Assembly (NCBI GenBank): GCA_032118015.1
Contig: JAULYE010000148.1
Coordinates: 1 to 15,736 of the forward strand
Direction of reading: 5' to 3'
DNA from: Casp-actino8 sp032118015
GTDB taxonomy: Bacteria > Actinomycetota > Acidimicrobiia > Acidimicrobiales > Ilumatobacteraceae
DNA length: 15,736 nt
The notes beneath the pieces were generated by a model. The model did no database searches. It saw only the letters and a program-made list of their open reading frames with translations, and was not told the origin of the DNA. Made by a program: the position numbers and the translations under genes. Each line of letters opens with the position of its first letter. Within the stretch, counting starts at the first letter, position 1. This document shows positions 1 to 7,376 of this stretch, in pieces.

Positions 1-702
1 ATCGATCCGACATCGATCGCCGGGTGGGACCTGGGGCTCTACGACGTCACTCGCTCTGCGCTGATCGGAGTCGATCGCTCCATGTTGGCTAGTGGTCGTC
101 TCGACAACCAGGTCTCGTGTTGGGCGGCAAGTGAATCCCTGATTCGAGCTGCCTCCGCACCAACGGATGCTCATCGCTCGACATCGGTTATTGCCCTGTT
201 CGACCATGAAGAAGTCGGCTCGGATAGTACCCACGGCGCTGGAGGTCCTCGCCTCGAGTGGCTCCTGGAGGCTCTCAGTGACTGCGACCGAAACGGCTTC
301 GCGGATGCATTGGCGCGATCCCATTGTCTTTCCGTGGACAATGCCCATGCGATTCACCCCAATTATCCCGAGCGCCACGAACCTGGGCACCGACCTCTTC
401 CGAATGCCGGACCCGTTCTCAAAGTCAACGCCAACCAGCGCTACGCGTCCACGCCAGAATCGGCAATTCCGTTCATCGATGCGTGTCGACGCGCCGGGGT
501 TGCCCACCAAGTGTTCGTTTCACGGAACAACCAGCCCTGCGGGTCAACTATCGGCCCAATCACGGCAACCCGCCTCGGTGTTCCGACCGTGGATATCGGT
601 GTTGCTCAGTTGTCGATGCACTCCGCGCGCGAGATGTGTGGAGCACAGGATCCGATCTCGATGATGGAAGTTCTGTCTGCCTACTTGTTGGCAACGTCGT
701 GA
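1..702 (+). CDS. M18 family aminopeptidase, C-terminal part (5' end outside window)
   Basis: Zinc metallo-aminopeptidase of the M18 family (aspartyl aminopeptidase, yeast aminopeptidase I and PepC-type relatives), which removes N-terminal residues from peptides, usually as a cytoplasmic dodecamer. The frame is open from base 1, so the 233 visible residues are the C-terminal half of a protein usually near 430 residues. Visible family motifs, numbered from the window edge, are SGRLDNQ (metal-ligand Asp35), the DHEEVGS block with the catalytic and metal Glu pair, SVDNAHAIHPNYPERHE with a metal-ligand Asp, the GPVLKVNANQRYA stretch, and VDIGVAQLSMHSARE near the end, whose His is the last metal ligand. 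The first metal-ligand His of the family lies upstream of the window. An internal ATG at 82 is not the true start, because RLDN and the preceding homology run straight through it. The last 22 bases overlap the 3' end of the convergent plsC-like gene. Confidence 0.93.
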   Translation: MDPTSIAGWDLGLYDVTRSALIGVDRSMLASGRLDNQVSCWAASESLIRAASAPTDAHRSTSVIALFDHEEVGSDSTHGAGGPRLEWLLEALSDCDRNGFADALARSHCLSVDNAHAIHPNYPERHEPGHRPLPNAGPVLKVNANQRYASTPESAIPFIDACRRAGVAHQVFVSRNNQPCGSTIGPITATRLGVPTVDIGVAQLSMHSAREMCGAQDPISMMEVLSAYLLATS

Positions 703-1373
703 CCGGCTCGCCGCTCGGCCTCATCGAAGAGGCTCTGCAGGCGCGAACGCAACTGAACTGAGATCTCCTTCACTTCGACGCGTGGCATCCGACCGTTGAC
801 AGCAACTGCAGGTCGAATCGGCTCTCCAATCAACACCACGAGTTTGCCTGGGTGCATGAACCTCTTCCCTTTGCCAAGAACCCTCTCGCTTCCGCCGATT
901 CCGACGGGCACGATGGGCACACCGGCTTTGCATGCCACGTACGCCGCTCCATCGCGCAGGGGTTGAACGATCGGACCGGATTTGCGCTCACCTTCCGGAA
1001 ACAGAACCAGTGGCTCGCCCGATTGAAGCACAGCGATAGCTCTCAGGACAGCTTCACGATCGGCAGTCCCGCGCGTCACTGGGAATGCGCCGAGAGCTGA
1101 CAACGTCCATCCAAATGGTTTCTTCTTCCACATGGTGTCCTTACCCATGAAGCGCATCCGACGACGTGAGCAGCCTGAAGCAATCGGTGTGTCGATCAAG
1201 CTGCGATGAATGGGAGCAAGGACAAAAGGACCGGTCTTGGGAATGTTCTCGCTTCCTTCGACGGTCATCCTGCAGTACGTGCGCAGGATCGACACGACCA
1301 GTAACCGCACACATTGATAGAAGGCTTTGCTGGAAAATCCGTTTCCAGCCAAATAGGAATCGACTTCACTCAC
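681..1373 (-). CDS. 1-acyl-sn-glycerol-3-phosphate acyltransferase (PlsC/LPLAT family)
   Basis: Membrane-associated acyltransferase expected to acylate lysophosphatidic acid to phosphatidic acid. From the chosen start it is 230 residues, normal for PlsC. The four LPLAT blocks are visible: H56-x4-D61 in APIHRSLID (catalytic His and Asp), MGKDTMWKKKPFGW followed by GAFPVTRG, LFPEGER (125-130, phosphate binding; the common Thr is Glu here), and VPIVPVGIGG. I chose the GTG at 1373-1371 because it overlaps the cmk stop by 8 bases (GTGAGTGA), which suggests translational coupling. A longer frame to an ATG at 1436 would add 21 Arg/Lys/Ser-rich residues inside cmk and looks spurious. It is the last gene of guaB1-cmk-plsC. 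Its 3' end runs 22 bases into the convergent aminopeptidase gene. The family is certain; acyl and acceptor specificity cannot be read. Confidence 0.9.
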   Translation of the reverse strand: MSEVDSYLAGNGFSSKAFYQCVRLLVVSILRTYCRMTVEGSENIPKTGPFVLAPIHRSLIDTPIASGCSRRRMRFMGKDTMWKKKPFGWTLSALGAFPVTRGTADREAVLRAIAVLQSGEPLVLFPEGERKSGPIVQPLRDGAAYVACKAGVPIVPVGIGGSERVLGKGKRFMHPGKLVVLIGEPIRPAVAVNGRMPRVEVKEISVQLRSRLQSLFDEAERRAGHDVANK

Positions 1374-2046
1374 TGGCTTGCTCTTTCTTTTGCACTTTCT
1401 CTTCCATGAGATCGATGATCTCCGCGACGACCTCATCGATCGACCGATGGCCCGTATCGATGATCACCGAATCGGCTGACTCGGCCAAAGGGCTGTCACT
1501 GCGCGATGAGTCCTTGAGATCGCGTTCTTGAATCTGATGCGCGATCGCCTCCACATCACCTCCATCTTGTGCCACGCGACGCTCGGCACGAACCTCTGGC
1601 GATGCTGTCAAGAAGACTTTGAGGAGAGCGTCCGGGAAGACGACGGTTCCGATGTCTCGTCCTTCGATCACGCCTCCCCCACGCATTTCTCCCCAGGCGC
1701 GTTGTTGTCGACGCATGTGTGCGCGAACTGAAGAATGAGCAGCAACAGTGCTCACTGTGGCCGTGACTTCAGCGCCACGAATGAATGCCGTCACGTCCTC
1801 TCCAGCAGCAGTGACGACGTCCAGCCCGACGTCGATATCGATCTCACGCGCCAGCGACCCGACCATCTCCTCATTTCGTGGATCAAGTCCTCGACGCAGA
1901 GCTATCGCCGTCACCGCGCGGTACATCGCTCCTGTGTCGAGGTATTGCAGACCCAGAGCGATGGCGAGCCTGCGAGCAATCGTCGACTTGCCTGCTCCTG
2001 CTGGCCCGTCGATGGCTATGACGGTGAGTTTCTTCGATGCAGTCAC
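1366..2046 (-). CDS. cmk: Cytidylate kinase (CMP/dCMP kinase)
   Basis: Phosphorylates CMP and dCMP to the diphosphates with ATP in the cytoplasm, feeding CTP, dCTP and CDP-lipid synthesis. The 226-residue length is typical of bacterial Cmk. Visible landmarks are the P-loop GPAGAGKST (14-22), the CMP-binding segment YLDTGAMYR (35-43), EGRDIGT (128-134) with the nucleotide-contacting Arg-Asp pair, and the lid region RDLKDSSRSDSPL. The start is GTG at 2046-2044, 12 bases after the guaB1 stop. Only a weak AGGG is seen upstream, so expression probably relies on the upstream gene. The stop overlaps the plsC start. Pairing with an acyltransferase makes metabolic sense because CTP is needed to turn phosphatidic acid into CDP-diacylglycerol. 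Confidence 0.96.
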   Translation of the reverse strand: MTASKKLTVIAIDGPAGAGKSTIARRLAIALGLQYLDTGAMYRAVTAIALRRGLDPRNEEMVGSLAREIDIDVGLDVVTAAGEDVTAFIRGAEVTATVSTVAAHSSVRAHMRRQQRAWGEMRGGGVIEGRDIGTVVFPDALLKVFLTASPEVRAERRVAQDGGDVEAIAHQIQERDLKDSSRSDSPLAESADSVIIDTGHRSIDEVVAEIIDLMEEKVQKKEQASE

Positions 2047-2058
2047 AGAAGATACGCC

Positions 2059-3498
2059 CTACCAGCTGGTCCCGATCGGACGGCCTTCCTCATAACCGGC
2101 CGAGCTCTGGATACCGACCACTGCTCTTTCACGGAACTCCGTCATCGTTTCCGCTCCCGCATAGGTGAACGAACTCCTGACACCTGAGACAATGTGGTCG
2201 ATGATGTCCTCGACTCCGGGACGCTCCGGGTCGAGGTACATACGCGAGGTTGAGATTCCCTCTTCGAACAATTCTTTACGAGCTCGCTCAAAGACGCCTT
2301 CGCGTCGGGTGCGATTCCGCACGGCACGATTCGATGCCATGCCGAAATTCTCCTTGTACAGACGCCCGTCTGGATCCCGCAAGGTGTCTGCCGCCGATTC
2401 GTAAGTCCCCGCAAGCCAGGAGCCGAACATGACATTTCCGGCTCCTGCAGCAAGAGCGAGCGCCACATCACGCGGGTGGCGGACTCCTCCATCTGCCCAC
2501 ACCGATGCTCCATGAGATCGGGCTTCTTCAGAGCACTCGAGAACGGCGGAGAACTGAGGTCGACCAACTCCTGTCATCATCCGAGTCGTGCACATCGCAC
2601 CCGGACCGACGCCGACCTTGATGATGTTCGCCCCGGCATTGACGAGGTCTCGAGTTCCTGCCGTAGTCACGACGTTTCCTGCCACGACTACAGCGTTGGG
2701 TGCAGCTGCTCGAACTGCCTCGACCGCGTGGACCATCCGCACCTGATGACCGTGGGCAGTGTCGACGACGAGAACGTCGACACCGATTTCGTGCAGGAGT
2801 CTGGCCTTTGCCGCCGGATCGTTGTTGACTCCGATCGCCACCGAAGTCAAGAACTCACCACGCGCATTCAGCGCCGGACGATAGAGAGTCGAACGGAGCG
2901 CACCGCTCCGTGTCACACAGCCCACGAGCCGCCCCTCACCGTCGATGACAGGTGCCGCGGTATGGCGCTGTTCGGAAAGTGTGTGGAAGATCTCTTCGAG
3001 TGATGCATCTTCTCGAATGGTGAGCAGTTCGGTCGACATCACATTGTGCAATTGTGTGAAACGGTCGTAACCAGCAGCATCGGCCTCTGTGAACACACCG
3101 AGAGGTCTCTGTCCATCATCGGTGACGATGACGACTCCATGAGCTCTCTTGTGAATCAGGCTGAGAGCCTGGCCGACCGTGTCCGTTGGACCCAAGGTGA
3201 TCGGAGTCTCGTAGACGGGATGGCACTTCTTCACGAAAGAGACGACATTGCCGATCACGTCGAGGGGAATGTCCTGGGGAAGAACCACCAGTCCACCTCG
3301 ACGCGACACAGTCTCGGCCATACGCCTTCCCGCAACAGCGGTCATGTTCGCCACGACGATGGGAATAGTGGTACCGATGCCGTCGGTTGTGGCCAGATCG
3401 ACGTCGAGTCGAGAGTTCACAGCCGACAAACTCGGCACCATGAACACGTCGTTGTAGGTGAGGTCGAACGGTGGTGGAACCTCGCTGAGAAATCTCAC
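2059..3498 (-). CDS. guaB1: GuaB1-type IMPDH/GMP reductase family enzyme with CBS domains
   Basis: Purine-nucleotide oxidoreductase with a TIM barrel and an inserted CBS pair, 479 residues. In order: barrel start with FDLTYNDVFMVPS (11-22), CBS module about 95-205, barrel resumed with DTAHGH (246-251), phosphate and catalytic loop GVGPGAMCTTR with Cys303, then WADGGVRHPRDVALALAAGA and a flap-like ENFGMASNRAV segment. GuaB1 proteins are actinobacterial paralogues of IMP dehydrogenase; the mycobacterial one has been shown to be a CBS-containing GMP reductase. The region after the flap lacks an obvious IMPDH-type Arg-Tyr dyad, which fits reductase rather than dehydrogenase activity. That assignment is by family. 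Start GTG at 3498 is set by the AGGAG at 3505-3509. It is the first gene of guaB1-cmk-plsC. Confidence 0.92.
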   Translation of the reverse strand: MRFLSEVPPPFDLTYNDVFMVPSLSAVNSRLDVDLATTDGIGTTIPIVVANMTAVAGRRMAETVSRRGGLVVLPQDIPLDVIGNVVSFVKKCHPVYETPITLGPTDTVGQALSLIHKRAHGVVIVTDDGQRPLGVFTEADAAGYDRFTQLHNVMSTELLTIREDASLEEIFHTLSEQRHTAAPVIDGEGRLVGCVTRSGALRSTLYRPALNARGEFLTSVAIGVNNDPAAKARLLHEIGVDVLVVDTAHGHQVRMVHAVEAVRAAAPNAVVVAGNVVTTAGTRDLVNAGANIIKVGVGPGAMCTTRMMTGVGRPQFSAVLECSEEARSHGASVWADGGVRHPRDVALALAAGAGNVMFGSWLAGTYESAADTLRDPDGRLYKENFGMASNRAVRNRTRREGVFERARKELFEEGISTSRMYLDPERPGVEDIIDHIVSGVRSSFTYAGAETMTEFRERAVVGIQSSAGYEEGRPIGTSW

Positions 3499-3502
3499 GT
3501 CG

Positions 3503-3509
3503 CTCTCCT
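3503..3509 (-). promoter_or_regulatory. Shine-Dalgarno site of guaB1
   Basis: Read on the minus strand, AGGAGAG lies just before the GTG at 3498, with six bases between AGGAG and the start codon. It is one of the few strong ribosome binding sites in the window and decides the GTG start. Confidence 0.8.
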
Positions 3510-3544
3510 ACAGGTCGGACGAAGGGACGATTCAGACTACGGAC

Positions 3545-3550
3545 TATCTT
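3545..3550 (+). promoter_or_regulatory. Candidate -10 element for a leaderless hydrolase transcript
   Basis: TATCTT fits the TANNNT actinobacterial -10 pattern and ends seven bases before the ATG at 3558, the spacing expected when transcription begins on the start codon. No Shine-Dalgarno sequence precedes that ATG and no convincing -35 is visible. If correct, the in-frame TTG at 3549 lies inside the promoter and is not the start. Confidence 0.35.
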
Positions 3551-4274
3551 GACCGATATGGAGCATCCTGTCGTTCTCGTCCACGGTTGGGGTGGATCAT
3601 TCGAGGCCACGTGGAAACGCAGCGGTTTCACCGATTTGCTCGAGGATGCAGGGCGAACGGTGATCGGCGTCGACCTTCTCGGTCATGGAACCGCCCCGAA
3701 GCCCCACGATTCGAGTGCATATGACGACCTGACCCAACGAGTCCTCGAAGCAGCACCGAGCTCACCGAGTGATTACGTCGGCTTCTCTCTCGGCGCAATG
3801 ACGGTCTTGCGTCTGGCCATCGAGCATCCCGAGCGCGTCAACAGCCTCGTGCTCGCAGGGGTCGGTCGGAACGTTCTCGAGAGCAGTAATACTCCGTCTC
3901 ACCGAGCCCTGGTTCAAGCCCTTCGCTCCACTGATTTCTCAGCAGGTCTGATCGACGATGGCGATTTTGGGCCAGTAGACAACATCGCTCGCATGTTCGT
4001 CCAATACGCCTCAGAACCTGGCAACGATCGTCAGGCTCTCACAGCGATCCTGGAGCGCGAACGACCCCCTTTCACTGCAGACGATCTCGCACACGTGACG
4101 TGCCCGACTCTCATTGTCATTGGAGCGAACGATTTCGCCGGTCCCGCAGAACCACTTCAGGAACTTCTCCCCAATTCCCGCTTGGTCACGTTGCCACGCG
4201 TCGATCATTTCGCCACTCCGGAGAGTTTCGGCTTCTTCGATGCAGCGCTCGAATTTCTCGGTGCTGCACTGTGA
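3549..4274 (+). CDS. Alpha/beta hydrolase fold protein
   Basis: Cytoplasmic serine hydrolase of the alpha/beta fold, 241 residues from TTG 3549 or 238 from ATG 3558. The ATG may be the real start of a leaderless message. Numbered from the TTG: the oxyanion-hole segment VLVHGWGG (9-16), the nucleophile elbow GFSLGA with Ser80, the acid in IGANDFAGP (Asp195) and the base in RVDHFATP (His220). The cap region is short and there is no signal peptide. The substrate cannot be read; esterase, lactonase or C-C hydrolase are all possible. The stop shares bases with the GTG of the tRNA-modification gene behind it, so the two are co-translated, which hints at co-expression more than a shared pathway. It is transcribed divergently from guaB1 across a gap of about 50 bases. 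Confidence 0.88.
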   Translation: MTDMEHPVVLVHGWGGSFEATWKRSGFTDLLEDAGRTVIGVDLLGHGTAPKPHDSSAYDDLTQRVLEAAPSSPSDYVGFSLGAMTVLRLAIEHPERVNSLVLAGVGRNVLESSNTPSHRALVQALRSTDFSAGLIDDGDFGPVDNIARMFVQYASEPGNDRQALTAILERERPPFTADDLAHVTCPTLIVIGANDFAGPAEPLQELLPNSRLVTLPRVDHFATPESFGFFDAALEFLGAAL

Positions 4275-5203
4275 CCCAAACGCACATCGGCGCCGATGTC
4301 GATTTGGCGGTCACCATTTTGCGTGATGGCGGTGTGATCGGAATTCCCACCGAGACCGTCTACGGGTTGGGCGCTGATGCAACGAACCTCGATGCCGTGC
4401 AGCGAGTTTTTCGCATCAAGGGACGCCCAGTGGATCATCCGCTGATCGTGCATGTCGCCGACATCGCGACCGCTCGCACCTGGTCGTCCGATTGGACCCC
4501 CGAAGCCGAGACACTGGCAGCCGCCTTTTGGCCCGGACCTTTGACAATTGTCGTTGCCCGTGCCGGACATGTCTTCGATGCAATCACCGGCGGACACCCC
4601 ACTGTTGCGGTGCGCTGTCCGTCGCATCCGCTGATGCTTCGACTGCTCTCAAAGTTGGACCGAGGAATTGCAGCACCCTCAGCCAATCGTTTCGGCAAAG
4701 TCAGTCCAACTACCGCTCAACACGTCGTCGATGATTTGGGAGGCGATGTCGATTACGTTCTCGATGGAGGGCCATGCACCGTCGGCCTCGAGTCGACAAT
4801 CGTCGACTGCACCGTCGATCCACCTCAGGTCCTGAGACCCGGGGCGATCACCGAGCAGCAGATCGCCGACGTGCTCGGCGCTGTTGCGCCTGCCAACGGT
4901 CCGTCACGAGCTCCCGGAATGATGCAGAGTCATTATGCGCCGTCATGCACAGTTCATCCTGTTGCCTCACTCGATGAGGCAACCGCTTCCGTCGAACACC
5001 TGACGTCGAGAGGAGTCGACGCCACCAAAATCCGCGTTCTCGATGCTTCAGTCGATCCCGAGTCGTTCGCCTCGACGATGTATTCGGACTTGCGAGATTG
5101 CGACACTCATGGTGTCCACGATGTGTTCGTGGTCCTTCCTCCCGATATCGGAATCGGTCAGGCGATTCGCGACCGCATCCTCAAGGCCGCTGCGGGCCGC
5201 TGA
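4271..5203 (+). CDS. L-threonylcarbamoyladenylate synthase (Sua5/YrdC family)
   Basis: Makes threonylcarbamoyl-AMP from threonine, bicarbonate and ATP, the first step of t6A37 formation in tRNAs that read ANN codons. The 310 residues are longer than a bare YrdC and include a C-terminal Sua5-type domain. Visible motifs: IPTETVYGLGADA (25-37), IKGRPVDHPLIVHV with the Lys50/Arg52 pair, FWPGPLTIV, APSANRFGKVSP, LESTIVDC, LRPGAIT, then the Sua5 linker signature APGMMQSHYAP, followed by a Rossmann-like tail of about 85 residues. The start is GTG 4271, inside the GTGA overlap with the hydrolase stop. An ATG at 4100 in this frame lies deep in the hydrolase gene and gives a meaningless N-terminus. No independent ribosome binding site is visible, so translation is probably coupled. 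Confidence 0.93.
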   Translation: MTQTHIGADVDLAVTILRDGGVIGIPTETVYGLGADATNLDAVQRVFRIKGRPVDHPLIVHVADIATARTWSSDWTPEAETLAAAFWPGPLTIVVARAGHVFDAITGGHPTVAVRCPSHPLMLRLLSKLDRGIAAPSANRFGKVSPTTAQHVVDDLGGDVDYVLDGGPCTVGLESTIVDCTVDPPQVLRPGAITEQQIADVLGAVAPANGPSRAPGMMQSHYAPSCTVHPVASLDEATASVEHLTSRGVDATKIRVLDASVDPESFASTMYSDLRDCDTHGVHDVFVVLPPDIGIGQAIRDRILKAAAGR

Positions 5204-5216
5204 CGCAGTTCGCTCA

Positions 5217-5840
5217 CTACTCCGGTATCGATGAAGCATTGATCGTCGAGATCCACAAATCGCGAATCTCCTCGACCGAATAGACGCGGTATCCCACCTC
5301 CACGTCGCACGACAAGATGACCGTCGTCGAACCCGCGTCAGGAAACAATTCGAATCGACACCACAGCGGTCCAGGATCGCGCACGAGTACTTCGAGTAGA
5401 TACGGCGGGTCCTCATCGACGATCTCGCCAAGATGTGCTGCCGCAATGAGAAGAGTCTCGAATGCCTCCACAGGCAAGGCGCTGATCACAAAAGATGGAG
5501 CGTCTCGGAATCCGTACCTCCTCCGTTCGTTGTCTCGTACGTCGTTGTCTCGTACGTCTTTATCTCGTCCGTCATGACGAACGTCTCCGGCGACGGATGT
5601 GTGCGGATCTGTCGGGTGACTCGCAGACGAACCACTGCCCGAGCCTTCCTTGGCACGGGCGGCCAGGAGAACTCGACACGCTTCATTGATCGCGACCATT
5701 TCACCATGACTCCCTCCACTATCGGGGTGAGCCACACGTGCCAGGCGACGGCGGGCAGCAATGATCTCTTCTGCGGTCGCCTCCTCGGTCACCCCGAGGA
5801 TCACACAGCTCTCCCGTTCCGACAGCATGTTCGTAGCCAT
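5217..5840 (-). CDS. J-domain protein with an uncharacterised C-terminal domain
   Basis: A 207-residue protein beginning with a J-domain-like segment (about 10-60): ILGVTEEATAEEIIAARRRLA followed by the diagnostic HPD in VAHPDSGGSHGEM and then AINEACRVLLAA. J-domains stimulate DnaK-type chaperone ATPases. A low-complexity Gly/Ser/Asp linker follows, containing a short tandem repeat (DVRDN units, 15-base DNA repeats at 5530-5574). The last 100 or so residues form a mixed alpha/beta domain that I do not recognise (RDAPSFVISALPVEAFETLL to the end), with alternating hydrophobics and no Cys-rich zinc module, so this is not DnaJ or CbpA. The ATG at 5840 shares one base with the nitroreductase stop (TGATG), so it is translationally coupled. 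A second in-frame ATG lies at 5828. The client and the C-terminal domain's function are unknown. Confidence 0.82.
   Translation of the reverse strand: MATNMLSERESCVILGVTEEATAEEIIAARRRLARVAHPDSGGSHGEMVAINEACRVLLAARAKEGSGSGSSASHPTDPHTSVAGDVRHDGRDKDVRDNDVRDNERRRYGFRDAPSFVISALPVEAFETLLIAAAHLGEIVDEDPPYLLEVLVRDPGPLWCRFELFPDAGSTTVILSCDVEVGYRVYSVEEIRDLWISTINASSIPE
5530..5574 (-). repeat. Three 15-base tandem repeats inside the J-domain gene
   Basis: On the plus strand, ttgtctcgtacgtcg, ttgtctcgtacgtct and ttatctcgtccgtca follow one another exactly. The period is a multiple of three and translates on the minus strand to repeated Asp-Val-Arg-Asp-Asn units. Copy number can therefore change by slippage without breaking the frame, altering the length of the linker between the J-domain and the C-terminal domain. 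Confidence 0.85.
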
Positions 5841-6547
5841 CAGGGTCGGCGCGGACCCGCGGCGGTGAACTCTGCCCCCGGGGGATCATGCACCCACAAC
5901 GGCGACTCCCCCCAAGCATCCTCGTACACCAGTTCACCGATCGGTCGCCGACGCACAGGCCCATGCGAACCGACGGGACGACCGAGAGTGATACATGCCG
6001 AGAGAGCCACCTCGGTTGGAATTTCGAGGATCTCGCGAAGTTCGTTCTCGACAGCGTGATGCCACATCGTGAGAACTCCGCCGTAGCCATGGGCGCGAGC
6101 GGCGAGGAGCAGGTTCTGACATGCCGGGTATACGGACGCTCCCTCGTACGGATCGGGAGACCTGTGGCGAATGAGACACACCAGAACGACGACAGGAACA
6201 TCTTCGAAATGATCGACGTAGTGCTGCATGGCACGCGCCTGACGGCTCTTGGGCGAATTCTCATCGCGGCCAGAGCCCGTCGTGTACCCGTCCGTGGACG
6301 ACTTCGAGTTCCATCCCGTGCGAAACGCTTCACCAAGGACATGTTTCGCCCGCCGTGCTCGTTCTCCGTCACGCAACACGAGAAATCGAAACCCTTGGCG
6401 ATTCGAACCGCTTGGCGCACGCGATGCATGCCAAAGGATCGAGCTCATATCCTCCAACGGGATGTCATCGTTGGTGTATCTGCGAATGGCGCGCGTCGTT
6501 GCCAAACCCGCCAACAGCCCGGTCTCGATTTCAGGTTCGGTCGACAT
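5840..6547 (-). CDS. Nitroreductase family protein (FMN-dependent oxidoreductase)
   Basis: Flavin oxidoreductase of the nitroreductase fold, 235 residues, cytoplasmic. The N-terminal FMN phosphate-binding segment TTRAIRRYTNDDIP (17-30) is followed by WHASRAPSGSNRQGFRF (39-55), the second FMN contact region. YPACQNLLLAARAHGYGG supplies the conserved helix and glycine-rich turn, and ITLGRPVG the usual C-terminal LG.P motif. Family members reduce nitroaromatics, quinones or activated C=C bonds with NAD(P)H; the substrate cannot be inferred. The ATG at 6547 lies 15 bases after the enoyl-CoA hydratase stop, with a GAAGG about 12 bases upstream. The stop overlaps the start of the J-domain gene. An operon with an enoyl-CoA hydratase would fit acyl-CoA or xenobiotic breakdown, but that is speculation. 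Confidence 0.9.
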   Translation of the reverse strand: MSTEPEIETGLLAGLATTRAIRRYTNDDIPLEDMSSILWHASRAPSGSNRQGFRFLVLRDGERARRAKHVLGEAFRTGWNSKSSTDGYTTGSGRDENSPKSRQARAMQHYVDHFEDVPVVVLVCLIRHRSPDPYEGASVYPACQNLLLAARAHGYGGVLTMWHHAVENELREILEIPTEVALSACITLGRPVGSHGPVRRRPIGELVYEDAWGESPLWVHDPPGAEFTAAGPRRP

Positions 6548-6562
6548 CGTCGAGAAGGGCCT

Positions 6563-7360
6563 TCAGCGACCCGTGAAGTTCGCTGGGCGCTTTTCCATGA
6601 ATGCTGCGACTCCTTCTTGAAAGTCCTTGGTGCGAAACAGCGGCAACAGCTGCAAAAAGACGTGATGGATGTTCTGTTCGAATGTTTCAGTCTCCGCAGC
6701 GCGCATCATGCGCTTGATCGCCCGAACAGCAAGGGGCGCATTTGCTGTGATCTCTGCCGCCATTTCGTGCACCCTCGACTGCAGATCATCCACCGGGACG
6801 ACATGATTGACAATGCCGAGTTCGAGACCTTCCGCAGCTGTCAATGTCCGGCCGGTGAAGCAGATCTCGGCTGCTTTGGCGTAGCCGACGATGCGCGGCA
6901 ACAGCCAGGTGCCGCCACTTTCGGGCAGGATGCCGCGCTTCGCGAATCCGGGGGCAAGTTTTGCCGTGTCGGCAGCGATGCGGATATCGCATCCGAATGC
7001 CAAGTCCAGCCCGTATCCGGCGGCTCCTCCGTTGAGTGCACAGATCGTCGGCGTATCGAGATTGTGCAGAACGACAGGCGGGGCTGTTCGCAGATCGAAC
7101 TCGGCGCCCATGTCCCCGCCGGTATCGAGCACACCAAGAGCCTCTTTTTGACCCATCTGAGCAGCCAGATCCAATCCGGCACAGAAAGCTCGCCCAGCTC
7201 CAGTCAGCACGATGCATCGCACGTTGCGATCCCGATCGGCCTGCAAAAGGAGATCCGACAATTCATTCAACATTGCCCCGGAGATGGTGTTCATCCGCTC
7301 GGGAGCGTTCAGTGTGACAGTCGCGATGTGCTCGCGAACCTCATAGAGAACTTCGCTCAT
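6563..7360 (-). CDS. Enoyl-CoA hydratase/isomerase (crotonase) family protein
   Basis: A 265-residue crotonase-fold acyl-CoA enzyme. Oxyanion-hole elements are GAGRAFCAGLDL (55-65) and ALNGGAAGYGLDLAFGCD (108-125). The catalytic region PGFAKRGILPESGGTWLLP (137-155) has Glu147 in the second acidic position, but the first acidic position common to true hydratases is not obvious (Ala140/Lys141). It may therefore be an isomerase- or PaaG-like enzyme rather than a plain 2-enoyl-CoA hydratase. I start at ATG 7360 (MSEVLYEV), where homology begins. The frame is open to 7627, but that extension is Arg-rich, antisense to the lipoprotein gene, and rejected. It is first in the operon echA-like > nitroreductase > J-domain gene and divergent from the substrate-binding lipoprotein gene. 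Confidence 0.92.
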   Translation of the reverse strand: MSEVLYEVREHIATVTLNAPERMNTISGAMLNELSDLLLQADRDRNVRCIVLTGAGRAFCAGLDLAAQMGQKEALGVLDTGGDMGAEFDLRTAPPVVLHNLDTPTICALNGGAAGYGLDLAFGCDIRIAADTAKLAPGFAKRGILPESGGTWLLPRIVGYAKAAEICFTGRTLTAAEGLELGIVNHVVPVDDLQSRVHEMAAEITANAPLAVRAIKRMMRAAETETFEQNIHHVFLQLLPLFRTKDFQEGVAAFMEKRPANFTGR

Positions 7361-7366
7361 CGCGTC

Positions 7367-7372
7367 ACCGTA
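7367..7372 (-). promoter_or_regulatory. Candidate -10 element for the crotonase operon (leaderless)
   Basis: On the minus strand, TACGGT (TANNNT) ends six bases before ATG 7360. A weak GTCATA, matching TTGACA at three of six bases, lies 17 bases upstream. No Shine-Dalgarno is seen, so a leaderless transcript is plausible. Confidence 0.35.
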
Positions 7373-7376
7373 ACCC

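Noticed and set aside
4100..4270. Upstream extension of the Sua5 frame to ATG 4100
   Set aside because: It lies wholly inside the hydrolase gene and adds a Ser/Arg-rich tail unlike any Sua5 N-terminus. GTG 4271 with the GTGA overlap is better.
5530..5574. Possible CRISPR-like repeats
   Set aside because: The units are 15 bases, contiguous with no spacers, and in frame inside a protein gene.
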